Source: Gemmatimonadota bacterium (GTDB lineage Bacteria > Latescibacterota > UBA2968 > UBA8231). From it: a stretch of 34,031 bases of DNA. The notes beneath the pieces were generated by a model, which worked only from the letters and a program-made list of their open reading frames with translations, ran no database searches and was not told the origin of the DNA. The stretch covers positions 1-34,031 of the forward strand of contig JABHFS010000178.1 of NCBI GenBank assembly GCA_018672475.1, written 5' to 3'. Below are positions 24,036 through 31,704 of the stretch, in pieces (the stretch's first letter is position 1; every line of letters starts with the position of its first letter). A program made the translations under genes and the position numbers.

Positions 24036-24485
24036 TTGGTTAAACTTCGCCTTACAAGAATGGGTAAATGCAAACAGCCCTTTTACCGGATCGTGGCCAT
24101 GAACGTCACTACCGCCCGCAATGGTCGGGCTCTGGCGCAACTCGGCACTTACGATCCCCTGCATTCCAGTATCAAGATCAATGAGGACAGTGCGATAGAA
24201 TGGCTCAATAACGGCGCTCAGATGACCGAGACCGTGCAAGCGCTCTTCAGTGCCCAAGGTATCTTGGCCCGCTGGAAGGGCAAAGAAGGCACCGTGCGCG
24301 AAGACGCGCTCAGCCACGACAAGCCCAAGCGCCGTCGCAAACTCGCCGCTTCAGCAGCAGTCCCAGCCGAAGCGGTTGCTGAAGCCCCAGCCGAAGCGGT
24401 TACTGAAGCCCCAGCCGAAGCGGTTACTGAAGCTCCAGCCGAAGCGGTTGCTGAAGCTCCGGCCGAAGGCGAGAAAAAGGAGTAG
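24036..24485 (+). CDS. rpsP: 30S ribosomal protein S16 with repetitive acidic C-terminal extension
   Basis: The protein is 149 aa. The start is TTG at 24036, preceded by GGAGAA, giving VKLRLTRMGKCKQPFYRIVA and the normal bS16 core to about residue 85. After a basic linker (HDKPKRRRKLAASAA) come four copies of an 8-residue unit EAV(A/T)EAPA and an acidic GEKKE end. This roughly 40-aa Ala/Pro/Glu extension is disordered and not part of bS16 proper; similar Ala/Glu-rich tails occur on ribosomal proteins of some FCB and related bacteria. The tail is likely exposed on the ribosome surface. Confidence 0.92.
   Translation: MVKLRLTRMGKCKQPFYRIVAMNVTTARNGRALAQLGTYDPLHSSIKINEDSAIEWLNNGAQMTETVQALFSAQGILARWKGKEGTVREDALSHDKPKRRRKLAASAAVPAEAVAEAPAEAVTEAPAEAVTEAPAEAVAEAPAEGEKKE
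24369..24464 (+). repeat. 24-bp tandem repeat encoding the S16 tail
   Basis: Four tandem 24-bp units start at 24369, 24393, 24417 and 24441, each beginning GAAGCGGTT. They differ at only a few third-codon positions plus an A/T (Ala/Thr) change. In-frame slippage would change tail length by 8 residues per unit without breaking the protein. Confidence 0.9.
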
Positions 24486-24498
24486 CGAGCGGACTCTA

Positions 24499-25020
24499 GT
24501 GACAACTGATCCCGCACGACGCGTCGCCGTAGCTTATGTATCCCGCACATACGGGGTGCGCGGCGAAGTCAGGGCCGAAACCTTGACCCATTGCCTCGAA
24601 CGTTTCGACGCGTTGAGCGACATCGTACTGCAACGCGATGGGCGCCCGGATTTACCGCTGAAGCTAGAGCGCTGGCGAGTCGACGGCAAAGGTTTATTGC
24701 TCAAATTTGCGGGCTTTGAGGCACCCGAAACAGCACGTGCCGAGTTGTGCAAAGGTTATGTCACCGTCGCTCCAGACCAAGTCGCTGCCCTACCTGAAGG
24801 CACCTACTATATCGACGACATAGTCGATTCTATCGTCGTCGACCAAGATGGGCACGAGTTGGGGCGAATCGCCGAGGTCATGCAAATGCCGAGCACTGAT
24901 GTTTATGTCGTACGCAGCGCGAAAGGTGAGATCCTCGTGCCCGCGATTAGCGACTTCGTCGTTGAAATTGGGCCGGGTCGAGTAGTAGTGCAAGGCATTG
25001 AAGAATTGATCACGCAGTGA
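24499..25020 (+). CDS. rimM: Ribosome maturation factor RimM
   Basis: The protein is 173 aa from the GTG at 24499. A longer reading frame overlaps the S16 gene and is not coding. The N-terminal beta barrel opens VAVAYVSRTYGVRGEVRAET. The C-terminal PRC-barrel has YYIDDIVDSIVVDQDGHELG and EILVPAISDFVVEIG. It binds ribosomal protein S19 and helps 30S assembly. The stop overlaps the trmD start (GTGA). In many bacteria a KH-domain protein lies between rpsP and rimM, but only a 13-bp gap exists here. Confidence 0.93.
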   Translation: MTTDPARRVAVAYVSRTYGVRGEVRAETLTHCLERFDALSDIVLQRDGRPDLPLKLERWRVDGKGLLLKFAGFEAPETARAELCKGYVTVAPDQVAALPEGTYYIDDIVDSIVVDQDGHELGRIAEVMQMPSTDVYVVRSAKGEILVPAISDFVVEIGPGRVVVQGIEELITQ

Positions 25021-25754
25021 AAATAGACGTCGTCACGCTCTTTCCAGATTTTTTCGCCTCACCTCTGGCGACCAGCATGATGGCCAGAGCCATTGACCGC
25101 GACTTGGTGGCGGTCGAGACCCACGATCCACGCGATTGCGCGAAGGATAAACACAGCACCGTCGACGGAGAGCCCTACGGCGGCGGCGGCGGCATGGTCC
25201 TCAAACCCGAACCTGTGCACGAACTCTGGCAGGAAAGGGATTTGCGCGCGGGTCACTGCATTTATTTAACGGCCGACGGCCAGCCCCTCGATCAGGCGCT
25301 GGCTGTCGAGCTCTCGCTCAAGAAGCAGCTGGTGCTGCTCTGTGGGCATTACAAAGGCGTCGACGAGCGAATACGTACGGAACTCATCGACCAGGAGATA
25401 TCTGTCGGCGATTATGTGCTCACCGGTGGGGAACCCGCCGCGTTAGTCCTTATCGACGCCGTAGTCAGACTTATACCGGGGGTCCTTGGCAACTTTTCTT
25501 CGGCCTTGGAGGATTCCTTTCAGGAGGCGGTTCTCGATTGTCCCTGGTATACCCGGCCAGCCGAATTCCGTGGCCTAAACGTACCCGAAGTGCTACTATC
25601 CGGCAACCACGCGAGCGTCGAACGCTGGCGGCGGCATCAAGCCCTTAGACGCACTTTTGAACGCCGCCCCGACTTGTTGGAGCGGATCGAACTAGACGAA
25701 GAAGAACGACAACTCATCGCCGATTGGCACAAGCAAGGGCTAGAAGCCCCGTAA
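25017..25754 (+). CDS. trmD: tRNA (guanine-37-N1)-methyltransferase TrmD
   Basis: The protein is 245 aa. It starts VKIDVVTLFPDFFASPL from GTG 25017. The SPOUT knot motifs are EPYGGGGGMVLKPEPV, LLCGHYKGVDERI and ISVGDYVLTGGEPAAL, and the C-terminal helix AFERRPDLLER-like region completes the fold. It methylates G37 of tRNAs, which prevents frameshifting. The gene is coupled to rimM and 16 bp from rplS. Confidence 0.95.
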   Translation: MKIDVVTLFPDFFASPLATSMMARAIDRDLVAVETHDPRDCAKDKHSTVDGEPYGGGGGMVLKPEPVHELWQERDLRAGHCIYLTADGQPLDQALAVELSLKKQLVLLCGHYKGVDERIRTELIDQEISVGDYVLTGGEPAALVLIDAVVRLIPGVLGNFSSALEDSFQEAVLDCPWYTRPAEFRGLNVPEVLLSGNHASVERWRRHQALRRTFERRPDLLERIELDEEERQLIADWHKQGLEAP

Positions 25755-25770
25755 AAGAGAAGGTTGTACA

Positions 25771-26121
25771 ATGGATTCAAGTATCATGCGCGAGCTGACT
25801 TCCGATCAGCTCAAAACAGACATCCCCGACTTCCACTCCGGAGACACCGTGCGGGTGCACGTGCGGGTCATTGAAGGCGAAAAAGAACGCACCCAGCTAT
25901 TCGAGGGAATCGTAATCCAGCGCAAAGGTGGCGGCATCCAAGAAACATTCACTGTGCGTAAAATCACCCAGGGCATCGCCATTGAGCGTATTTTTCCGGT
26001 GAACTCGCCACGCCTCGCCAAAATCGAGCGCCTGCGCGAAGGCCGAGTGCGCCGTGCCCGTCTGTTCTACTTGCGCGGTCGCAAAGGCAAATCCGCCCGT
26101 ATCCGCGAGAAGCGGCGCTAA
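25771..26121 (+). CDS. rplS: 50S ribosomal protein L19
   Basis: The protein is 116 aa, typical of bL19. It contains FHSGDTVRVHVRVIEGEKER, QLFEGIVIQRKGGGIQETF, GIAIERIFPVNSPRLAKIE and the basic end RRARLFYLRGRKGKSARI. It sits at the 30S-50S interface. It is preceded by GAGAAGG and ends the translation block. The rnhB gene that often follows is absent. Confidence 0.96.
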   Translation: MDSSIMRELTSDQLKTDIPDFHSGDTVRVHVRVIEGEKERTQLFEGIVIQRKGGGIQETFTVRKITQGIAIERIFPVNSPRLAKIERLREGRVRRARLFYLRGRKGKSARIREKRR

Positions 26122-26134
26122 GCCCCGGAACGCT

Positions 26135-26350
26135 ATGGCGGAACAACGCGACCTACCCTTTACGCGCAAAAACTGGACCTTGGCCGCCGCCGGTTTGGCG
26201 AGTATCCTGATTGGCTATGTATGCCTACGGATCCCACCGGCCGAAGGGTTTCTCTCCCTCACCCTGGCTCCAGTGCTATTGGTAGCCGGCTACTGCGTTC
26301 TGATCCCCTTGGCGATACTCGCCAGGGACCAGACGGAAGAGAGTGATTAG
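26135..26350 (+). CDS. Small two-TM membrane protein, DUF3098-like
   Basis: The protein is 71 aa from the ATG at 26135. It opens PFTRKNWTLAAAGLASILIG, with a first hydrophobic segment, then SLTLAPVLLVAGYCVLIPLA as a second. The FTRKN-TM-LAP-TM pattern matches DUF3098, a small membrane family found mostly in Bacteroidetes and relatives. The function is unknown. It lies 13 bp after rplS, so it is in the same transcription unit. Confidence 0.72.
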   Translation: MAEQRDLPFTRKNWTLAAAGLASILIGYVCLRIPPAEGFLSLTLAPVLLVAGYCVLIPLAILARDQTEESD

Positions 26351-26383
26351 CGTTAACCCAGCCGGGTTAAAAGGAGCATCCCT

Positions 26384-27034
26384 ATGAAGATCCTGATCGC
26401 CGAAGACGACGCGACTTCGCGGCTGCTGTTGCAGACGACTCTCAAACAGTGGGGCCACGAGGTCATAGCCACGACCGACGGCCAGCAAGCCTATGACGCC
26501 CTGCTGGCCGAAGACGCCCCTCGTCTGGCGATTTTCGATTGGATGATGCCCCAGCTCGACGGGATCGAAGTCTGTCGCAAGGCGCGCGAGGATGCACAGC
26601 TCGAGCATCTCTACGTCATCATGCTCACGACCCGCGACACCAAAGACGATATTGCCGAAGCACTGCAAGCTGGCGCCGATGATTATCTCAACAAACCCTT
26701 CGACCGCAAAGAAATGCAGGCCCGAATCCAGGTAGGCAAACGCGTTCTCGACCTGCAGATTGCGCTGACGGACCGAGTGCGCGCCTTGGAGGCATCGATC
26801 AAACGCGAGAAGCACCTGCAAGGGCTTTTGCCGATCTGTTCCTACTGCAAAAAGATACGCGACGACCAAAATTACTGGCAACAGGTCGAACGCTATGTCG
26901 AAACCCGCGCTGACGTGGCATTCAGCCACAGCATCTGTCCCGAATGCTACGAAACCAAGGTCAAACCCGAACTCGAGGCCTTCCAGGCCGAGGTCGACGC
27001 GGACAAAGATCCGCCGGACTCGCATTCGCACTGA
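26384..27034 (+). CDS. Response regulator with zinc-ribbon-like output domain
   Basis: The protein is 216 aa. Residues 1-120 are a receiver domain: acidic pair Asp8-Asp9, phosphoacceptor Asp52 (AIFDWMMPQLDG), Thr82/Thr83 and Lys104 (YLNKPF). A coiled helix at about 122-145 is followed by LLPICSYCKKIRDD with Cys152 and Cys155, then FSHSICPECYE with Cys185 and Cys188. This LPICxxCKKIRDD...FSHGICPxC block is known at the C-terminus of many deltaproteobacterial-type signalling proteins and likely binds a metal. The output is not DNA binding as far as the sequence shows. The ATG follows GGAGC. Its kinase partner is not in the window unless it is the HisKA-only protein at 5232-6263, which is inference. 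Confidence 0.88.
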   Translation: MKILIAEDDATSRLLLQTTLKQWGHEVIATTDGQQAYDALLAEDAPRLAIFDWMMPQLDGIEVCRKAREDAQLEHLYVIMLTTRDTKDDIAEALQAGADDYLNKPFDRKEMQARIQVGKRVLDLQIALTDRVRALEASIKREKHLQGLLPICSYCKKIRDDQNYWQQVERYVETRADVAFSHSICPECYETKVKPELEAFQAEVDADKDPPDSHSH

Positions 27035-27097
27035 GGAAGCGCCAACGTATCGGCACGAGCACCCCCGCGGCGGCTATACTAACCGCCCATAACCGTC

Positions 27098-27946
27098 CTA
27101 TAGCAGCAACGCTTCCGCTTCGATAAAAACACCTTCCACATGGCGTGCCGCTAAATCCGCCGCAAAACGCACCGCTTCCCCACTGGCTTCGCCCCGATGT
27201 AGTCGCCGGGTCAAATACGCGGCAAAAAATACGTCTCCAGCGCCTGTCGGATCCATCACCGTCGCCACCGGAGCCGCCTTAAAGTCCGTCCGCTGCCCAG
27301 CCCCATCCACTACGCAGCCGCCGTGCGAGCCCTCCGTAACGACGCATTCTGTAATCTCACAATCGGCCATCAGCCGTGCCAACGTCTTCCCGCAATAATC
27401 GAGCACGAGTTTCAACTCTTCTGCGGATGCTTTGATATAATCGGCGCGCTGCAGCGCCGGAAATAAGTCGCCCGATATTTGTTCGACGATCTGCTGCCCT
27501 TCAAGCTGCCGTGCATACCCCTGAATATCGAGACTTACGCGGCAATCAGCAGGGATCACCGCCAGTGCCGCTGTCTCTATATCGCCTGGATACAACGGAC
27601 CCAAATGTACATGCTGTACATCCGCAAGCACCGGGCCAAGTTGTGCCGCAACAATCGGCGATGCGCGTGCAAGCAATTCCTGGCGTCGCGCGTTGCCGGC
27701 GATATAATTGACAAAATGAGTCGTCTGAGCGCTATCCCCCGTATGGACTTCGATGCCCCGCTGGCACAAAAGAGCCAACATCGCTTCATCCGCTGCGGCG
27801 ACATTACTCAGTACTCTCGTGCTTATCCCCAATTGGGCAAAAGATAATCCGGCATACATAACAACCCCGCCGCGCTTATACACCTCGACCCCGTCGTCAA
27901 CCACGCGGTCGATCGTAGCCGGACCGATAACAGCGACCTGAGCCAC
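27098..27946 (-). CDS. PfkB-family carbohydrate kinase
   Basis: The protein is 282 aa from the GTG at 27946; the longer open frame overlaps the preceding gene and is less likely. The pfkB signature VMDPTGAGDVFFAAYL near residue 240 contains the catalytic Asp. The N-terminal substrate region is VAVIGPATIDRVVDDG and KRGGVVMYAGLSFAQLG. It phosphorylates a sugar, nucleoside or similar alcohol using ATP. The sugar cannot be predicted. It lies directly after the permease remnant, whose stop is 1 bp away. Confidence 0.88.
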   Translation of the reverse strand: MAQVAVIGPATIDRVVDDGVEVYKRGGVVMYAGLSFAQLGISTRVLSNVAAADEAMLALLCQRGIEVHTGDSAQTTHFVNYIAGNARRQELLARASPIVAAQLGPVLADVQHVHLGPLYPGDIETAALAVIPADCRVSLDIQGYARQLEGQQIVEQISGDLFPALQRADYIKASAEELKLVLDYCGKTLARLMADCEITECVVTEGSHGGCVVDGAGQRTDFKAAPVATVMDPTGAGDVFFAAYLTRRLHRGEASGEAVRFAADLAARHVEGVFIEAEALLL

Positions 27947-27947
27947 C

Positions 27948-28993
27948 TCAGATCTCCGCTCGCGCAAAGCGCAAATAAGCCGCGAGAAAGAATCCGATCG
28001 CATAGAGAAGTAAGATCAGCGGATAAACCAGCACCTCCGCTCCCGCCTTTTCCACCTCCGGCCGATACGTGAAATAAGGAAAAGATTCAGCCTCGACCTG
28101 CTCCCACATCGACCGTTCCGCCAATTGCCGATGCAAATATGCGACCAAGTCCCCTTTAAAACGTTCTACACCGGCGCGAAAATGAAATTCACCAGCGACC
28201 CCCGTACCCGCCAAATCCGTGAGCATAAAGGTTAAAGGGCCTAGCGGAGACAGACAGGCGAGCATCTGGCCCAATTTCACCTCGCGATGGCGATCCCTCA
28301 TGTGTCCAGCCTTGAGTCGGGCAGCAACCTCTTCCATCTCGGCAAGTTGCGCGCGCATCACCTCGGTGCTGAACGCGGCGAGCGCCACTTTGTCGGCCTC
28401 GTCGGCCAATACCGCTTGCAAGCGCGGCACAGCATCCGACCACGTCCCCCAATCCAAATTCCAATTCGCTTCTTCGTGTTCGCCCCAACCCCGGTCGCGG
28501 ATAAAACGCGCGACCTCGGCCCAACCTTCGCGTTCCGCTGTAAAACGGGTTCGGCTGATATTCGCCTCGACCATCAGTGCCGGCTTGCCCTCCGACAGCG
28601 CAGCCGCGACATAGGGGGCAAAACTCGGCACGATCCAAATGGCGAGGGCCCAGACCACCAAAGCCCGCGCCAACGCCACTCCCGCGCCGGACGAATGCAC
28701 TGAAACCAACAAGCCCAATGAAATAAAAACTCCCATATAGAGCAGGCAGCCAGCATACATCCCCAGCAGCGCCCATAGATCCGCCATGACAAATGCGATC
28801 AATGCATGGCTTGCCCCGACGAAGATCACCACGATGAAACACGGGGTAAATAGCACGGCGAGGGCAATAAAAGCCCCAAGCCATTTTCCCATCAGGACCT
28901 CGCCCCTGCCAGCAAGCCAGCGAGCCCCATCCTGCGGCTCGCCAGTTGGTCCCGCGCTTCGTGCAGGGCTATGGTCCATATCGTCGCCAACAT
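27948..28993 (-). pseudogene. ABC-2-type permease with frameshift and internal deletion
   Basis: The long open frame gives a protein with RGEVLMGKWLGAFIALAVLF, several hydrophobic segments, a central soluble loop of about 190 aa and a final segment LVYPLILLLYAIGFFLAAYL, typical of ABC-2/DUF3526-like permeases. It lacks the first membrane segment. A different frame supplies the missing N-terminus: from ATG 28993, MLATIWTIALHEARDQLASR, then GLAGLLAG, ending at a TGA that overlaps an internal ATG at 28892. N-terminal and C-terminal halves therefore lie in different frames, and the usual 100-150 residues between them are gone. No ATPase gene accompanies it. I read it as a decaying gene; the C-terminal part might still be translated from 28892. 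Confidence 0.68.
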
Positions 28994-29101
28994 AAAAAAC
29001 CACCGAGCAAACTAGGCTTTCATCACAAGCCAGACAAGAGTTTTATCCAAATTTAGAGCCTGCCCCTTCGTTGCTTAATTTCTTCTAAGAGAAAGAATGA
29101 T

Positions 29102-29431
29102 ATGCAGATACCCGTCGACATACCGATCATCATCGTCCCCTTACTTGGCATAACCGCGCTTTGGTTTATGAGCACCTGGGGCGTGGCCTTTGCCGCCAAC
29201 CAGCGTGCAGCCCATTCGTGGCCCGTAGTTCGCCCGCGGCCTGGTTGCCTTTGCCTGGTTGGGTACATGGCGCACGGGTAAGATATCCCATCACTGCCGC
29301 AGCAAAACCCACCTCAAGGCCAAAATCTGCCCAAGTTGCGATCTGCCACACCCTATAAAGAATTAACGACCGAACTCCGTCCTCACCCCGAAGGCCTCGC
29401 AGCCCGCAGCGGTAAAGACGGCGAGATCTGA
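29102..29431 (+). pseudogene. Frameshifted small membrane/zinc protein remnant
   Basis: From the ATG at 29102, after a GAAAG ribosome-binding-like run, the frame reads MQIPVDIPIIIVPLLGITAL, one membrane segment, and WGVAFAANQRAAHSW. It then degenerates and stops at 29279. In the +1 frame from 29229 the text resumes FARGLVAFAWLGTWRTGK and ends with a Cys pair, KAKICPSC, stopping at 29366. The original frame then carries KELTTELRPHPEGLAARSG up to a TGA at 29429. These three pieces read as one gene broken by two opposite frameshifts. I do not recognise the family. Confidence 0.45.
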
Positions 29432-29608
29432 GAGAAGGGGCCGCCTTCTGCAACACGGCAAACCCCCCGGGTAAAGCCGACGGTCAGCCCCAGATTCCGC
29501 AGTATCGATGAAATGCTGGCGCAAGCCATTACCGAGGAAGCATTCGCTTCGCTGCCCGGCAAGGACAACCCCCGCGAACTAGCCCAGAGCAATAAACCCA
29601 ATAGCTAG
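29432..29608 (+). pseudogene. DUF1992-like C-terminal fragment
   Basis: Directly after the TGA at 29429, in the same frame as the pieces above, the text continues and includes RSIDEMLAQAITEEAFASLP, then GKDNPRELAQ, and ends at 29608. IDxxLxxAxxxxxFxxLPGKxxP is the hallmark of DUF1992 (a domain seen in DnaJC28-like proteins). Only about 35 residues of the family are present and there is no start context, so it is either the tail of the preceding broken gene or a second truncated gene. Its stop shares the CTAG at 29605-29608 with the convergent amidohydrolase gene. Confidence 0.4.
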
Positions 29609-30426
29609 TCGGCGAAGAACAGCCGCATCGCCGCCTGTCCCAACACCTCGTCCCGTTCCTCCGCACGCAAGCCCAACTCTTCGGCGAAAACTGCTAAATG
29701 CTGGGCATACGTCGACTTTTTCAGCCAGTGCTCACAGGGAAAATCAGACCCCCAGATGCAACGATCGGCACCAAAGGCCGCCAGCATAAAGCGCAGTTGT
29801 TCGTGGGTGTCGGAGAAGGGGTATTGCCGTTGCGAGCTAGTCACGGCAAAAGTGACCTTGGCGTATAGTTGGGTATAACGCGCCAACGCCGATGCTTCGC
29901 GTATCGCCCGATCCTCCAGACCGTCGGCGGCAACCGGATAGGCACAGTGATCCAAAACCACCGGCACCTCGGGAAAGCGTTCGAGCAACGTCGCCAGCTC
30001 TTGCAGATAATCCGCCTGTAGATGCGCGCAGATCACGGCGCCAACCTCCCTCGCCCGACGCCACAGCGCCTCTGTGCCCGGATGGTCATAACCGGCCGGA
30101 GAGACCTCGACGCGAACGCCTTTGACATTGTAACCGGTCACTAAGCGTTCCAGTTCGTCGGGGCTATCTTCGCCTTGCGGATTTAATGTACACACTCCGA
30201 CGGTCCAATCGGCATTGGCTTTGGCGGTATCAGCCAATAAACGATTATCCCAACGATAGGCCGATCCCGTCTGAATCAATACTACCCGATCGACGCCATT
30301 GGCCGCAGCCTCGCACCGTAAATGCTCGATCGTACCCACACCCGGTTCGGGTCTGAAGGGTTCCGTTTTCATCGGGTACAGCGCTTCATCCTGGTGGTAA
30401 ATATGCGCGTGGCTATCGACGATCAT
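29605..30426 (-). CDS. Metal-dependent amidohydrolase (amidohydrolase_2 family)
   Basis: The protein is 273 aa from the ATG at 30426, preceded by AAGGAG; the longer frame has no better start. It is a TIM-barrel hydrolase with HAH at residues 6-8 (MIVDSHAHIYH), His135 (VICAHLQADY), His160 (VVLDHCAYP) and Asp228 (IWGSDFPCEHW). This layout matches the amidohydrolase_2 group that includes L-fuconolactonase and 2-pyrone-4,6-dicarboxylate lactonase, so it probably hydrolyses a lactone or related ring. The substrate is not known. It is divergent from the creatininase gene across 112 bp. Confidence 0.9.
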   Translation of the reverse strand: MIVDSHAHIYHQDEALYPMKTEPFRPEPGVGTIEHLRCEAAANGVDRVVLIQTGSAYRWDNRLLADTAKANADWTVGVCTLNPQGEDSPDELERLVTGYNVKGVRVEVSPAGYDHPGTEALWRRAREVGAVICAHLQADYLQELATLLERFPEVPVVLDHCAYPVAADGLEDRAIREASALARYTQLYAKVTFAVTSSQRQYPFSDTHEQLRFMLAAFGADRCIWGSDFPCEHWLKKSTYAQHLAVFAEELGLRAEERDEVLGQAAMRLFFAD

Positions 30427-30538
30427 GGCTCGCTCCTTTTTGCCGCCAATATACGACACAAAGCCCGGGGGCAAAACCTTGACATGCCCGGCAGACGATG
30501 CCATGCTATAGGACACCTTCAAACGATAGAGGACGATC

Positions 30539-31285
30539 ATGCCCCCCTGGAAGCGCTACGAGGAACTTCGCCCCGACGAACTCGAAACCCTTATCGCCCA
30601 ATCCCCCGTTGCACATTGGCCACTCGGCTTGCTCGAACACCACGGCTGGCACTTGCCCATCGGCTTTGACGGCCTCAAGGCCGACCGCACCTGCCAGCGC
30701 CTCGCACAACGCACCGGCGGTGTGCTGCTGCCGGTAATGTGGTGGGGCGGCGGCGGCGGCCACGATATCTTCAAATGGACCCACTACCAAAACGAAGCCG
30801 CGATCACCACAATGTTGGCCGAGACCTCCCGCCAACTTTTGTCCTATGGCTTCCGTGTGTTAGTGCTGATGGCCGGGCACTATCCCTGGCAAGGTTTTCT
30901 CGATGCCGTCGTCCCAACCCTACGCGACGAATTTCCCGACGCGCTAATCCTCGCCGGCACAGAGGCCACGATCTGCGGCGACGCCGTAGATATCCAAGGC
31001 GACCACGCCGCCCGCGAAGAAACCTCTTTCGGCATGGCGCTCTTCCCCGAATTAGTCGCACTTGACGCATTGACCACCGGACGCGACGATTCCGTCTGGC
31101 CGGGTAGCCAACCTCCACCTGCAGACCGCCGCCACCCCAAAGTAGAATTCGATCCTTCTGCCCCACTCTTCGCGCAAATGGGAGAAGACGCGCGCAAAGC
31201 CTCCGCCGAGCACGGTGAAAAGGGCATCGCCCAGGTAGTTGACCATCTTTCGCGGACCATCAACGACTATCTCAATAACCCGTGA
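30539..31285 (+). CDS. Creatininase-family amidohydrolase
   Basis: The protein is 248 aa. It has the creatininase fold landmarks: PLGLLEHHGWHLPIGFD with Glu33, His35, His38 and Asp44, then LMAGHYPWQ with His114, and QGDHAAREETS with His156 and Glu160-Glu161. These are the metal ligands and catalytic residues of the family, which hydrolyses cyclic or linear amides (creatinine, formamide intermediates of coenzyme biosynthesis). The true substrate cannot be predicted. GAGGA lies 7 bp before the ATG. A possible TTGACA (30479-30484) and an extended TGCTATAGG element lie upstream but with abnormal spacing. Confidence 0.9.
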   Translation: MPPWKRYEELRPDELETLIAQSPVAHWPLGLLEHHGWHLPIGFDGLKADRTCQRLAQRTGGVLLPVMWWGGGGGHDIFKWTHYQNEAAITTMLAETSRQLLSYGFRVLVLMAGHYPWQGFLDAVVPTLRDEFPDALILAGTEATICGDAVDIQGDHAAREETSFGMALFPELVALDALTTGRDDSVWPGSQPPPADRRHPKVEFDPSAPLFAQMGEDARKASAEHGEKGIAQVVDHLSRTINDYLNNP

Positions 31286-31704
31286 TGGGTCCCTTCCACT
31301 AGTTTATCCTACCCCGCGGCACGACCCCTCTCACCCTTAGCCACCTGCAAAGGTTGGATGCGCAACGATCGCTCCTGGGGATACCACACCGCACTCTAAA
31401 CACCTGCCCCGCAAAAGCGGCAGGAGCGCATCCTCAGCACCAACGCCTTTTTTCAACTCGTCGAAAGCACATCCGCTTATTATCTCTACACGCTGCCCCC
31501 GAATCTCCTCTGCACTCTTGCTGGCCAAGGCACAACCGACGCCGTATCTTCCCCCAATACCTTGATTCGACGAATAAATGCACACCAACCCTACCCCGTT
31601 ATGTCGGACTCTCGATTTGGCCGACACAACGCAAAGCCTCTTGCACACTACAACCACCGTTGCAGTCTCAGTCCGCTATTATCGCCAATCTGCGAGAGGC
31701 ATAT
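31286..31704. other. Intergenic region with no supportable gene
   Basis: A 419-bp gap between the creatininase stop and the first acetyltransferase start. One plus-strand frame from about 31361 reads for roughly 100 codons after an early stop, with text such as LVESTSAYYLYTLPP, but has no start context and no family match. A 106-codon minus-strand frame (31337-31657) likewise has no ribosome binding site. I cannot decide between chance openness and a decayed gene. No hairpin terminator is visible. AGAGG at about 31694 serves the acetyltransferase start. Confidence 0.5.

Noticed and set aside
24369..24464. 24-bp repeats as a CRISPR array
   Set aside because: Units are contiguous without spacers and in frame with S16.
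24250..24498. Upstream extension of rimM inside rpsP
   Set aside because: It is the out-of-frame shadow of the 24-bp S16 repeats; the family starts at GTG 24499.
27035..27097. Possible terminator between convergent genes (GGCGG with CCGCC)
   Set aside because: Only a 5-bp stem with a long loop and no T-tract.
30479..30512. Promoter ahead of the creatininase gene
   Set aside because: TTGACA and TATAGG are 22 bp apart, too far for a standard sigma70 promoter.
31337..31657. 106-codon minus-strand frame in the gap before the acetyltransferase
   Set aside because: No ribosome binding site or recognisable family; the opposite strand is equally open.
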